The notes: a model not told the origin generated them from the sequence alone. Positions 1-7,581 are shown, numbered from the stretch's first letter. The stretch: DNA of 7,729 nucleotides from an uncultured Eubacteriales bacterium (GCA_958405585.1 CATYEP010000082.1:1-7729), one strand, 5' to 3'. Numbers and translations are program-made.

Positions 1-2171
1 CCTTCTCCGTCGATCTGACCGGCATAAACGACATAATCACCGTCCGCCAACGCAATGCCGCGCACACCTGCCGAGATCCTGCCCTGCGTGGGAATATCAT
101 TCTTATACGCATTCAGGCACATACCTTGCGCCGTGACAAAGAACAAAGTGGTTGTGGGTTCGGGATCATCCGTCTCAATGCCGATAATCTCATCCCCTTC
201 ATTGACTTTGACTGCCTGAAACGCATATTTAAGAATATTGTATTCTTTCCAATCGCTCTTCTTGACATATCCGAGCTTGGAATAGAACAAGAGACTTCCT
301 TTCGGCATTTTCTCGCCCACTTCATAGAACGCGACGGGTTTTTCTCCTTCCTGAGCATCCGGACAGATCTGCGAATACTTCATACCTTTGCCCTTGAGCT
401 TACCGGGTTCGATTCCTTCAAAGTCGATCTTATAGCAGTTGCCCATATTGGTGAAGGAATAAACGACCTTATCCGTCGCAGTCCTAAGCTGTAATTTCAA
501 AATGTCGCCGACCGCAGATTTTTCATTCAGGTTTTTGTCGGACATATTGAAATTCTTTTCGGAAACAACTTTGATCTGATCGTCGGCAGTATAACACAAT
601 ACGCATTTTTCTACCGGACGCACATCATCAAACTTTTCCACCTTGATGTCTGCGACATCCAAAACGAGCGATGTTTTGCGTTCGCTCTTATATGCTTTTT
701 TAATTTCTTTCAGCTCATCCTGTACGACCTGCATCTGCAGCTTTTTACTCTCAACAATCGCCGTCAATTTTGCAATGAGTTTCTTTAATTCTTCCAGTTC
801 CTGCTCCAGCTTATAAATTTCCAGCTTGGTCAATCTTGCAAGGCGCAGATCGAGGATCGCCTGAGCCTGGCGCTCGGAAAGATCGAAGCGGTCGCGCAAA
901 CGCTGTCTTGCGACGGGCACACTCTCCGATTTTTTGATGATCTCGATGACCTCGTCTATATTGCGAACGGCTATGATCAAGCCTTCCAAAATATGGCAGC
1001 GTTCTTTTGCCTGCGCCAGATCGTATTTCGTGCGGCGCAGTACCACTTCGCGCTGGTACGCCACATAATATTTGATGATATCGAGGAGTCCCATCTGCTG
1101 CGGCTTGCCTTCCGCGATGGCGACCATATTGATACCAAATGTCGTTTCCAGATCGGTGTACTTATAAAGAGCATTGAGCACTTTATCCACATCCGCATCC
1201 TTTTTGACCTTGATCACCGCGCGCATGCCGTGGCGATCGGATTCGTCCGTGATCTCGGAGATACCGCCTAAAATATCCTTCTTCTCTTCGCGCAGCTCCG
1301 CGATCTTCGTAAGGAGCTTCGCCTTGTTGACCTGATAAGGAAGCTCGGTAATGACGATCAGTTTCTTATCGTTATCCCCCTCTTCCACATTGACTTTTGC
1401 ACGAAGAAGGATCTTTCCGCGCCCCGTCTGGTATGCCTGTACCAGTTCGTTTGCCACGATATAGCCGCCCGTCGGAAAATCAGGAGCCTTGATGTACTTC
1501 ATCATTTCAAACAGCTTGATCTTCGGATTATCGATGTAGGCGACGATACCGTCGATGACTTCGCCGAGATTGTGCGGCGGAATATTCGTTGCAAGTCCGA
1601 CCGCAATTCCCGACGCACCGTTAACGAGAAGGTTCGGAAATCTTCCCGGCAGTGTTTCCGGTTCTTTGAGGGAATCGTCAAAGTTCAGCGTAAACCGAAC
1701 GGTATCTTTTTCGATATCCCGCAAAAGTTCGAGGGCCAACGGTTCCAGCCTCGCTTCGGTGTAACGCATGGCCGCCGCCGGATCGCCGTCGACAGAGCCG
1801 AAGTTTCCGTGTCCGTTTACGAGCGTCATGCGCATATTGAAATCCTGCGCCATACGCACCATTGCATCGTAGACGGATGAATCGCCGTGCGGATGATATT
1901 TACCCATGCAATCCCCGACGATACGCGCACTTTTCTTATGCGGTTTGTCGGGCGTGAGTCCCATGTCGTACATCGTATACAAAATCCTGCGTTGCACCGG
2001 CTTCAACCCGTCTTCGACGCGGGGCAATGCACGATCAAGGATAACGTATTCGGCGTACGGAAGCATGGAATTGGGCAAAACTTCTTCGAGCGGAGTCAGA
2101 AACATATTGCCCTTGGGTTCTTCCTGCGGTTGCTGCGGGAGATCGTTGCCATTATTCTTTTTCCTTGCCAT
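1..2171 (-). CDS. gyrA/parC: Type IIA DNA topoisomerase subunit A (GyrA/ParC family), 3' end cut by window edge
   Basis: This is the DNA-cleaving subunit of an A2B2 type IIA topoisomerase. It makes the transient double-strand break through a tyrosyl-DNA bond. 723 codons are visible; GyrA and ParC usually run to about 800-850, so only the last part of the C-terminal beta-pinwheel is missing. Seen: the winged-helix breakage domain with PVQRRILY (residues 59-66), [11 protein letters not shown] (91-101) and the catalytic Arg136-Tyr137 in AMRYTEAR; the LPYQVNKAK motif; a helical gate region ending near residue 500; then pinwheel blades from about 518, including AGVRGIAL. Ser98 and Asp102, equivalent to E. 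coli GyrA Ser83 and Asp87, are the quinolone-sensitive residues. The start is fixed by GGGAGG at 2177-2182, five bases from ATG, 12 bases after the B-subunit stop. The N-terminal domain resembles GyrA, but no QRRGGKG-like box is present in blade 1 (about residues 543-556), which suggests a topoisomerase IV role. Family assignment is certain; gyrase versus topo IV is not. Confidence 0.96.
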   Translation of the reverse strand, partial: MARKKNNGNDLPQQPQEEPKGNMFLTPLEEVLPNSMLPYAEYVILDRALPRVEDGLKPVQRRILYTMYDMGLTPDKPHKKSARIVGDCMGKYHPHGDSSVYDAMVRMAQDFNMRMTLVNGHGNFGSVDGDPAAAMRYTEARLEPLALELLRDIEKDTVRFTLNFDDSLKEPETLPGRFPNLLVNGASGIAVGLATNIPPHNLGEVIDGIVAYIDNPKIKLFEMMKYIKAPDFPTGGYIVANELVQAYQTGRGKILLRAKVNVEEGDNDKKLIVITELPYQVNKAKLLTKIAELREEKKDILGGISEITDESDRHGMRAVIKVKKDADVDKVLNALYKYTDLETTFGINMVAIAEGKPQQMGLLDIIKYYVAYQREVVLRRTKYDLAQAKERCHILEGLIIAVRNIDEVIEIIKKSESVPVARQRLRDRFDLSERQAQAILDLRLARLTKLEIYKLEQELEELKKLIAKLTAIVESKKLQMQVVQDELKEIKKAYKSERKTSLVLDVADIKVEKFDDVRPVEKCVLCYTADDQIKVVSEKNFNMSDKNLNEKSAVGDILKLQLRTATDKVVYSFTNMGNCYKIDFEGIEPGKLKGKGMKYSQICPDAQEGEKPVAFYEVGEKMPKGSLLFYSKLGYVKKSDWKEYNILKYAFQAVKVNEGDEIIGIETDDPEPTTTLFFVTAQGMCLNAYKNDIPTQGRISAGVRGIALADGDYVVYAGQIDGE

Positions 2172-2183
2172 ATCTGCCTCCCG

Positions 2184-4151
2184 TTAAATATTCACGCGGT
2201 CGATAAATGTATCGACCTTGTTAAAGTTCGCGTTCTGTGCCAAAAATTCCTTACGCGCTTCGACACGGTCGCCCATCAGCGCCGTAACCATCTGTTCCGC
2301 CTCGGCAGCGTCCTCAATGTTCACGCGGATGAGATTGCGGTGCGCGGGATCCATCGTCGTCTCCCAAAGCTGTTCGGCGCTCATTTCGCCCAGACCTTTG
2401 TATCGCTGGATCTGATACCCTTTCCCCACGATCTCGATCTTTTTCTGCAGTTCCGCATCATCGTACGCGTATTCCACGACGTCCTTTTTATATACTTTGT
2501 ACAGCGGCGGCATACCGATGTAAACATGTCCGTTGTTGATCAGTTCACGCATATAGCGGAAAAAGAATGTCAAAAGAATACAGCGGATGTGCATACCGTC
2601 CTGATCGGCATCCGACAAAATAATGACCTTATGGTATTTGAGATCGTCCATACAGAAATCGCCGCCGTAGCCTGCGCCGAGTGCGGAAATGATCGTGCGG
2701 ATCTCCTCGTTCGCCAGCACCTGTTCGATGCGTTTTTTCTCGACGTTCAGCGGTTTTCCGCGCAAAGGCAGGATCGCCTGCGTCTGGCGGACGCGCGCCT
2801 GTTTTGCCGTGCCGCCTGCAGAATCGCCCTCAACGATAAACAATTCGTTGAGTTCGGGCTTTTTTCCGGTACACGCCGCCAGCTTTCCGACAAGGGTCAG
2901 GTTATCGATCGAGTTTTTCGCGCGCGCCACTTCTTTTGCCTGACGCGCCGCGATCCTCACGCGCGCCGCATTCTGCGCTTTCTTGATGATCTCGTCGAAT
3001 ATGGGCTTGTTTTCCGGCTTTGCATACAGCGCATTCATTCCTTCGATCGTCGCCGTTTCCACCGGCAGACGCGCTTCCGGATTGCCGAGTTTTGTCTTGG
3101 TCTGTCCTTCGAACTGGACGTTCTTCATCTTGATGGACAAGATTGCCGTCAATCCTTCGCGGAAATCTTCGCCCAGCAAATTCTGATCTTTCTCTTTGAG
3201 CGCCCCCATTGCCCTTGCTATGTCGTTGAGGCACTTCGTCAGCCCCGTACGGAATCCCGTTTCATGAAAACCGCCCTCGGGAGTAGGAATATTATTTACA
3301 AACGAAAACAGACTTTCCGTAAATTCGCCCGTATGCTGAATGGCAAACTCAATAAGGATCCCGTCTTTTTCTGTCTTATAACCGATCGGATTTTCATACA
3401 ACGGGGTCTTGCCTTCATTGAGATAAACAGCAAAATCGTGCAAGCCGCCGTCATATTTGTAATTGACCGTGATCGGCTTTTTATCTTCAGAGACACGCTC
3501 GTCCACGAAATTGATTTCAAGCCCCTTGTGCAGGAAAGCAAGCTCTTTGAGACGCTTGGATACCGTTTCGAAATTGAAATTCACCGTATCGAAAACATTT
3601 GCGTCCGGCTTGAACCAGACTTTCGTTCCCGTCTTGTCCGTTTTGACTTTCGTATCTTTCAGATGCTCATCCGGAACGCCGGACATGTATTTTTCTTTCT
3701 TTTCGTCATAGTAAGAATGGAATGACATGGTGTAAACGGTACCGCGATACACCTCGACGCGCAGCCATTCGGACAGCGCATTCGTGACCGAAGCGCCTAC
3801 GCCGTGCAAACCGCCCGAAAACGAATAGTTATGTTCGTCGAATTTACCGCCGGCGTGCAACTGCGTAAAGACAACTTCCACACCCGAAACCCCTGTTTTG
3901 GGATGGATATCGGTCGGAATACCGCGCCCGTTGTCTTCCACAGACGCGCTCCCGTCTTTGTATAATTTGACTTCGATCCGGCTTGCATATCCGTTGGACG
4001 CCTCGTCGATCGCATTATCGACGATCTCCCACAGAATATGATGCAGACCTTTTACACCCGTCGACCCGATGTACATACCCGGGCGAAGACGCACCGCATC
4101 CAGCCCTTCCAGTATGGTTATGTCTTCCGCACTGTACTTTTTTCCCGCCAT
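2184..4151 (-). CDS. gyrB/parE: Type IIA DNA topoisomerase subunit B (GyrB/ParE family)
   Basis: This is the ATPase and Toprim subunit, partner of the downstream A subunit. It has 655 residues, in the usual range for Gram-positive GyrB and ParE. Seen in order: GHKL ATPase with RPGMYIGST (23-31), the likely catalytic Glu42 and ATP/Mg-binding Asn46 in WEIVDNAIDE, Asp73 in EDNGRGIP, and GGLHGVG (113-119); the transducer with the QTK loop (350-352); Toprim with EGDSAGG (441-447) and DADQD (514-518), so all metal-binding acids are intact; then PPLYKV and RYKGLGEM. There is no long insert of the Gram-negative GyrB type. An upstream in-frame ATG at 4181 would add ten residues, but GGAGG at 4157-4161 sits five bases from the ATG at 4151 and nothing comparable precedes 4181. 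Unusual residues are Met520, where GyrB or ParE normally has Ala or Ser (DG-A/S-H), and KQARVRQTQ in the quinolone-pocket region. From memory, these variants and the C-terminal NFNKVDTFI resemble a clostridial topoisomerase pair variously labelled gyrase or topo IV. Confidence 0.96.
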   Translation of the reverse strand: MAGKKYSAEDITILEGLDAVRLRPGMYIGSTGVKGLHHILWEIVDNAIDEASNGYASRIEVKLYKDGSASVEDNGRGIPTDIHPKTGVSGVEVVFTQLHAGGKFDEHNYSFSGGLHGVGASVTNALSEWLRVEVYRGTVYTMSFHSYYDEKKEKYMSGVPDEHLKDTKVKTDKTGTKVWFKPDANVFDTVNFNFETVSKRLKELAFLHKGLEINFVDERVSEDKKPITVNYKYDGGLHDFAVYLNEGKTPLYENPIGYKTEKDGILIEFAIQHTGEFTESLFSFVNNIPTPEGGFHETGFRTGLTKCLNDIARAMGALKEKDQNLLGEDFREGLTAILSIKMKNVQFEGQTKTKLGNPEARLPVETATIEGMNALYAKPENKPIFDEIIKKAQNAARVRIAARQAKEVARAKNSIDNLTLVGKLAACTGKKPELNELFIVEGDSAGGTAKQARVRQTQAILPLRGKPLNVEKKRIEQVLANEEIRTIISALGAGYGGDFCMDDLKYHKVIILSDADQDGMHIRCILLTFFFRYMRELINNGHVYIGMPPLYKVYKKDVVEYAYDDAELQKKIEIVGKGYQIQRYKGLGEMSAEQLWETTMDPAHRNLIRVNIEDAAEAEQMVTALMGDRVEARKEFLAQNANFNKVDTFIDRVNI

Positions 4152-4156
4152 GGTTT

Positions 4157-4161
4157 CCTCC
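4157..4161 (-). promoter_or_regulatory. Ribosome binding site deciding the B-subunit start
   Basis: GGAGG on the minus strand lies five bases before the ATG at 4151. It falls inside the ten-codon extension that the upstream ATG at 4181 would create. This makes 4151 the better start and leaves the first 30 bases of the longer frame as leader. Confidence 0.85.
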
Positions 4162-4187
4162 GTGTCATTCACTTTTTTCATGGAACC

Positions 4188-4199
4188 GCAATCGATTGC
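4188..4199. repeat. 12-bp perfect palindrome in the topoisomerase leader
   Basis: GCAATCGATTGC reads the same on both strands. It lies about 17-28 bases downstream of the predicted transcription start (near 4216) and 37 bases before the B-subunit ATG. It could be a repressor operator, but a 12-bp palindrome is expected about once or twice by chance in a window this size. Only its position makes it noteworthy. Confidence 0.4.
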
Positions 4200-4222
4200 A
4201 GCAAGCCCTATATTACCTTATA

Positions 4223-4251
4223 ATTATACCATATATTGCGCTTTTTTTCAA
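4223..4251 (-). promoter_or_regulatory. Sigma-A promoter of the topoisomerase operon (extended -10)
   Basis: On the minus strand, TTGAAA (4246-4251) is followed after 17 bases by a perfect TATAAT (4223-4228). The TG dinucleotide of an extended -10 lies immediately upstream. This matches the -35 consensus at 5 of 6 positions and the -10 at 6 of 6. Transcription should start near 4216, giving a leader of about 65 bases before the ATG at 4151. No second promoter is evident in front of the A subunit, so both genes are probably made from this one. Confidence 0.8.
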
Positions 4252-4443
4252 GAAAATTCGTCAAAAAACCACAACTTCTTTTTTCATTATAATATTTGTT
4301 TCTCTTCTGCGACCCCAAGGATGCGCCTTTATTTCAAACTTTTTAAAATGTTTTTAAAAATGACCTTTTCAAAATATTTCTCCCTGTTCCACAGCCGCTT
4401 ATTTTGCAAAAATCACATAAAAATCCGGACGTTACGGCATGCT
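4252..4443. other. AT-rich intergenic stretch without a recognised gene
   Basis: This 192-base stretch lies between the lysophospholipase-like gene and the topoisomerase promoter. It is rich in A and T runs and carries no convincing reading frame with a ribosome binding site. I found no GC-rich hairpin followed by a T-run, so no intrinsic terminator for the upstream hydrolase can be named. Read-through into the topoisomerase operon is therefore possible. An isolated TATAAT-like string around 4285-4292 has no partner -35. Confidence 0.5.
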
Positions 4444-5349
4444 TCAGCGCGAACGGCGGGATACGTTCTTTAAAAACGCAGCGATCTCACGGAACGCTTC
4501 TTCAAAGTGTTCCGGTTCATTCAGAAACTCATGCCTGCCCCCCTCCAACAAAACCTTCCTGACGCGCTTCATGCCGCAGCGCTTATAAAAAGAAAACAGC
4601 CGTTCCACACCCGCAGTGCCGCCCACGGGATCGTCCGCACCCGAAATCAACAAAACGGGCATTTCCGTATCCAACTTTTGCGCGTTCGCATTTTTATACA
4701 GTCCGGACAAGCCTTTGAAAAATCCCGAAAAAAAGTTATAGCTGCAGATAAAATTGCAAAACGGATCTTCCCGGTATTTATCGTTGCTTTCGCGATTCGT
4801 ACTCAGCCACTGCCATTCTCCCTCGCCGATTTTTTTATCGTATCCGCCGAAAACCAGTCCGTTCACAAATTTCGCGGGAGCATCTTTTCCCTTGATCGCT
4901 CCGCCCAGGGCCGAAACCATTCTACCGACTGTCACAGCCGCTCCGTTCTGCCGCGAGCTTCCCGCTATGATCGCCCCGTCAATATAATGGCCGTAACGCT
5001 CCAAAAAGGCCTGTGTCAAAAAGGATCCGTACGAAAAGCCGAACAGTACATATTTAAGCCCCGTATACTTTTCCCGATACATTTTCGCGATGCCCGCCAT
5101 ATCTTTCAACGTGTCGTCGAACATATCCCCTTCCGAATATCCCAGTGTTTCAGAATCGGTATCACCGTGTCCGCGGTGATCGTCCGCAACCACTATATAC
5201 CCCAACTCGTTCAGCCGTTCGGCAAAAGCGTTATACCTTGCCGCATACTCGTTCATGCCGTGCGCGATCTGCACCACGCCTACAGGATCCTCCGTACGCG
5301 CCCATTCCCGAATAAAGATCTGTTTTTTGTCATAGGATGTAAAAACCAT
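4444..5349 (-). CDS. Alpha/beta hydrolase, lysophospholipase / monoacylglycerol lipase-like (serine aminopeptidase S33 group)
   Basis: This is a predicted cytoplasmic serine hydrolase of 301 residues. Seen: the oxyanion-region motif AHGMNEYAARY (29-39), the DDHRGHG turn (56-62), nucleophile Ser106 in GFSYGS, acid Asp240 in SGADDPVGG, and His273 in GGRHEFLNE. That is a complete triad in the order of the lysophospholipase family. The HGM-E-aromatic and DPVGG motifs favour lysophospholipase or monoacylglycerol lipase over proline peptidases, though the true substrate is unknown. There is no signal peptide or membrane helix. The frame is open back to an ATG at 5421, but AGGAGG at 5355-5360 lies five bases before the ATG at 5349, and the predicted promoter -10 (5425-5430) puts transcription start near 5418, downstream of that earlier ATG. 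The stop is TGA at 4444-4446. It appears monocistronic and is transcribed divergently from murG. Confidence 0.9.
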   Translation of the reverse strand: MVFTSYDKKQIFIREWARTEDPVGVVQIAHGMNEYAARYNAFAERLNELGYIVVADDHRGHGDTDSETLGYSEGDMFDDTLKDMAGIAKMYREKYTGLKYVLFGFSYGSFLTQAFLERYGHYIDGAIIAGSSRQNGAAVTVGRMVSALGGAIKGKDAPAKFVNGLVFGGYDKKIGEGEWQWLSTNRESNDKYREDPFCNFICSYNFFSGFFKGLSGLYKNANAQKLDTEMPVLLISGADDPVGGTAGVERLFSFYKRCGMKRVRKVLLEGGRHEFLNEPEHFEEAFREIAAFLKNVSRRSR

Positions 5350-5354
5350 TTTTC

Positions 5355-5360
5355 CCTCCT
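5355..5360 (-). promoter_or_regulatory. Ribosome binding site deciding the start of the first hydrolase
   Basis: A perfect AGGAGG on the minus strand is followed after five bases by the ATG at 5349. Translation from here removes 24 lysine- and arginine-rich residues that the longer frame would add. Confidence 0.88.
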
Positions 5361-5424
5361 GCTCTCTTCTTTTTTCAGAACGTTTTTTCATTTTTTCGTT
5401 CCTGAAAAGAAAAACTCTCATCTT

Positions 5425-5453
5425 ATTATAGCCAACTTTCCCCGTTTTGTAAA
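5425..5453 (-). promoter_or_regulatory. Sigma-A promoter of the lysophospholipase-like hydrolase
   Basis: On the minus strand, TTTACA (5448-5453) and TATAAT (5425-5430) are separated by exactly 17 bases, matching consensus at 5 of 6 and 6 of 6 positions. The predicted start of transcription is near 5418, leaving a leader of roughly 70 bases before the ATG at 5349. Confidence 0.78.
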
Positions 5454-5503
5454 GACGAAAACCAAATTTCCGTCCCGCAATAATATTTTACCGCCCGCAG
5501 AAA

Positions 5504-5509
5504 TATACT
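5504..5509 (+). promoter_or_regulatory. Possible -10 element for murG
   Basis: TATACT on the plus strand lies 36 bases before the murG ATG, where a -10 box would be expected. No acceptable -35 occurs 16-18 bases upstream (the 17-base position reads TAATAT), so this is a weak candidate only. The other three promoters in the window are near consensus, so murG may have a weaker or activator-dependent promoter. Confidence 0.3.
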
Positions 5510-5545
5510 AACTACGACGATAAAACGGAGACAACGGGAGGGCTT

Positions 5546-6583
5546 ATGAAAAAAATATTAATGACCGGCGGCGGAAGCGCGGGACACGTCATCCCCAACC
5601 TCGCCCTTTTACCAAAACTGAAAGAACATTACGAAGTCAGTTATGCAGGCACACACGCCATTGAATACTCTCTTTTAAAGGATACAGGGATCGCATTTTA
5701 TTCTTTTTCCGCGCCCAAACTTGTCCGCGGCAGCATTCGCCAAAATCTTACGCTTCCCTGCCGCTTTTTCAAGAGCGTAAAACAGGCAAAGCAAATACTG
5801 AAAACGGTACACCCCGATCTCGTGTTTTCGAAAGGCGGTTACGTTTCCCTGCCCATCGTGCTCGCGGCAAAAAAGCTGAATATTCCCGTCCTTTCCCACG
5901 AATCGGATTACTCGGCAGGACTTGCCAATAAAATCATTGCAAAACGCTGCCAACTTGTATTGACAAGTTTTCCCGAAACTGCCGAACATCTGCCCAACGG
6001 GAAATACAGCGGTTCCCCCGTGCGGGAGGAACTTTTCGGTGCCGATCCCGCAAAGGCGCGCCGCAAATACGGTTTTACCGGCAATAAGCCCGTGCTTCTT
6101 GTATTTGGAGGCGGAAGCGGAAGCGCCGCGATCAACCGCGCTCTCGAACAATGTCTGCCAACAATTTTAAATACGTTCGATGTCCTGCATATACGCGGCA
6201 AAAGCAACAATTCGCCGCAATTTTCAGGGTACGTATCAAAAGATTTTGAACAAGACATGGCATCCGCCTACGCCTGCGCGGATTATGTTTTATCCAGGTC
6301 TGGTTCGAATACCGTATTTGAGATCCTGGCATTGAAAAAATGTGCCCTGCTTGTGCCTTTGGATAACGGGCGCTCTCGCGGCGACCAGGTGGAAAACGCT
6401 CGTTATTTTGCAGAACGCGGACTGTGCCACGTCCTGCAAGAAAAAGATCTTTCGCCGCAAACTTTGCAAAAAGCTCTTGCAGACCTTGCCGACGATCACG
6501 ATTTGCCCGTTCGTCTTGCTCGCGCCCCTTTTAAAAGCGGTAACGGTATCATTCTTGCTGAAATCATGAGCAGGCTGGAATAA
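5546..6583 (+). CDS. murG: MurG-family UDP-GlcNAc:lipid I N-acetylglucosaminyltransferase
   Basis: This enzyme transfers GlcNAc from UDP-GlcNAc to lipid I, giving lipid II for peptidoglycan, at the cytoplasmic face of the membrane. The protein has 345 residues (E. coli MurG has 355) and a GT-B fold. Seen: the N-terminal glycine-rich loop TGGGSAGH (7-14), FSKGGYVSLP (94-103), HESD with GLANKI (118-130), SGSPVR (155-160), the second glycine-rich loop FGGGSGS (187-193), and the donor-site segment RSGSNTVFE (251-259). Glu259, Gln281 and Asn284 align by motif with the E. coli donor-binding Glu269, Gln288 and Asn291. HES replaces HEQ, and GGSGS replaces GGSQG. From memory, both fit the MurG variant of Bacillus, staphylococci and some Clostridia. 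GGGAGGG at 5536-5542 precedes the ATG. No division or mur genes flank it, so it lies outside the usual dcw cluster and may be the only copy or a second one. Confidence 0.92.
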   Translation: MKKILMTGGGSAGHVIPNLALLPKLKEHYEVSYAGTHAIEYSLLKDTGIAFYSFSAPKLVRGSIRQNLTLPCRFFKSVKQAKQILKTVHPDLVFSKGGYVSLPIVLAAKKLNIPVLSHESDYSAGLANKIIAKRCQLVLTSFPETAEHLPNGKYSGSPVREELFGADPAKARRKYGFTGNKPVLLVFGGGSGSAAINRALEQCLPTILNTFDVLHIRGKSNNSPQFSGYVSKDFEQDMASAYACADYVLSRSGSNTVFEILALKKCALLVPLDNGRSRGDQVENARYFAERGLCHVLQEKDLSPQTLQKALADLADDHDLPVRLARAPFKSGNGIILAEIMSRLE

Positions 6584-6683
6584 AAACAAATTTGCAATCT
6601 CTTTAGCTTCGGAATGATCCGAATAAAAATTGAAATCAGTATGCACCGATACCAAGATAACGCCGCATCGGAAAATAATTTAT
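6584..6683. other. Short spacer between murG and the terminator
   Basis: These 100 bases follow the murG stop and carry no reading frame of note. A small hairpin (TTCGGA at 6608-6613, TCCGAA at 6618-6623, four-base loop) is followed by TAAAAATT rather than a T-run. It is probably not the terminator, since a far stronger one follows. Confidence 0.4.
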
Positions 6684-6732
6684 AAAGAGAGGGCGTCTCC
6701 CGAAAGAATACTTCGGGAGACGCTCTCTCTTT
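6684..6732. terminator. Bidirectional intrinsic terminator between convergent genes
   Basis: A near-perfect inverted repeat has arms at 6687-6704 and 6712-6729: 18 pairs including one G-U pair, with a seven-base loop AGAATAC. Three further A-T pairs extend it outward to 6684 and 6732. On the plus strand it is followed by TTTTATTTATTTTATTTT, and on the minus strand by a TTTATAAATTATTTT tail. It therefore serves murG from the left and the second hydrolase from the right, whose stop codon (6736-6738) is only a few bases away. Confidence 0.93.
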
Positions 6733-6735
6733 TAT

Positions 6736-7581
6736 TTATTTTATTTTGATTGTAAACCCGTTGTTTTTCAAAAATTCAAAAGACAGGGGGAGCCAATGTG
6801 CCGCGTGTTTATAAGCGGGATCGGTCGGCTCACCGTTACACACTTCAATGTCACAAGTAGACATGCCGTGCGGGCCTTTTTCAAAAATATGCAGCTCGAC
6901 GGGAACCGAAACTTTATGCAATGCGGCATACAGCATAAGGGAATTTTCGACAGGCACGGCGTCATCCGTTGTAGTAGCCCAGATAAAGGACGGTGCCGCA
7001 GAAGAACGAACCTTGTTCTCCAAAGAATAATCTTCCGGGTCGACTTTATCCGCACAGAAACTTTCGAAAGATCCCCTATGTGCCTTTTCTCCCGAAGTTA
7101 CCACTGCATAAGAATAGACAGACGCATCGGGACGGATTCTGACACATTCATCTTTGAACATTTCTTTGAGCGCAGGATCATCCCAGAGCAAAGAAATGAT
7201 TCCGCATAAATGTCCGCCGGCCGAAAAACCGACCGCTGCAATATGTTCGGCGTCGATATGCAGATTCTCCGCTTCTCGACGCAGATAGATCATCGCCATT
7301 CCCGCCTGCAAAACGGGGGTGGGATAATGGCGGTACGGCGCGATATCGTAATCGAGAACAAAACAATCAAAGCCCTGTTTGAAATATTCCAGTGCCACAG
7401 GTTCAGCTTCCCGCTGTGACACAAAGCAATAGCCGCCACCGGGCAGAACAAGCATTGCAGGACGAATTCGCGTGATTCCCATTTCCGGCATTTCACTGTG
7501 ACGATAAACATTCAAAAAACCGCCTCTGTCTCCGTTCCTGGGTATTTTAAAATACTCATACAAATCCACTTTTTCAGCCAT
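6736..7581 (-). CDS. Alpha/beta hydrolase, acetyl-esterase / lipase-like (hydrolase fold 3 / BD-FAE type)
   Basis: This is a predicted cytoplasmic carboxylesterase of 281 residues. Seen: the oxyanion-hole motif LPGGGY (46-51) with REAEP following, the nucleophile Ser120 in GFSAGGH, the acid Asp207 in TDDAVPVENS, and His238 in KGPHGMS, a complete triad in canonical order. The PGGGY and GFSAGGH pair is typical of small acetyl-esterases, some of which deacetylate xylan or other sugars, but the substrate here is not determinable. There is no signal peptide, so it would act on imported or internal esters. The frame is open back to an ATG at 7695, but that ATG coincides with the predicted -35 box. 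AGGAGG at 7592-7597 instead points to the ATG at 7581, with a ten-base spacing that is slightly long. The TAA stop abuts the shared terminator. It is transcribed convergently to murG and appears monocistronic. Confidence 0.88.
   Translation of the reverse strand: MAEKVDLYEYFKIPRNGDRGGFLNVYRHSEMPEMGITRIRPAMLVLPGGGYCFVSQREAEPVALEYFKQGFDCFVLDYDIAPYRHYPTPVLQAGMAMIYLRREAENLHIDAEHIAAVGFSAGGHLCGIISLLWDDPALKEMFKDECVRIRPDASVYSYAVVTSGEKAHRGSFESFCADKVDPEDYSLENKVRSSAAPSFIWATTTDDAVPVENSLMLYAALHKVSVPVELHIFEKGPHGMSTCDIEVCNGEPTDPAYKHAAHWLPLSFEFLKNNGFTIKIK

Noticed and set aside
1887..3725. A 612-codon open frame on the plus strand, antisense to the B subunit and the start of the A subunit
   Set aside because: It lies opposite confidently identified topoisomerase genes, shows no recognisable domain or ribosome binding site, and is explained by the codon bias of the real genes suppressing stops in the antisense frame.
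4340..4360. Repeated T-run/A-run pattern as a possible terminator for the first hydrolase
   Set aside because: The stems would be entirely A-T, with no GC-rich base. This is simple AT-rich sequence rather than an intrinsic terminator.
4069..4473. Plus-strand open frames spanning the AT-rich gap upstream of the topoisomerase operon
   Set aside because: They begin inside the antisense of the B-subunit gene, lack a ribosome binding site, and have low-complexity, Phe- and Lys-rich translations expected of AT-rich noncoding DNA.
4507..5511. A 334-codon plus-strand open frame antisense to the first hydrolase
   Set aside because: It mirrors the hydrolase coding region, its translation resembles no protein family, and it overruns the divergent promoter region.
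6608..6623. Six-pair hairpin shortly after murG as a terminator
   Set aside because: It is not followed by a T-run, and a much stronger bidirectional terminator lies about 60 bases further on.
4444..7581. MurG plus two flanking hydrolases as a new cell-envelope gene system
   Set aside because: Each gene has its own transcription unit. Two are divergent and two are convergent around a terminator. Nothing in the sequence links the hydrolases to cell-wall substrates.
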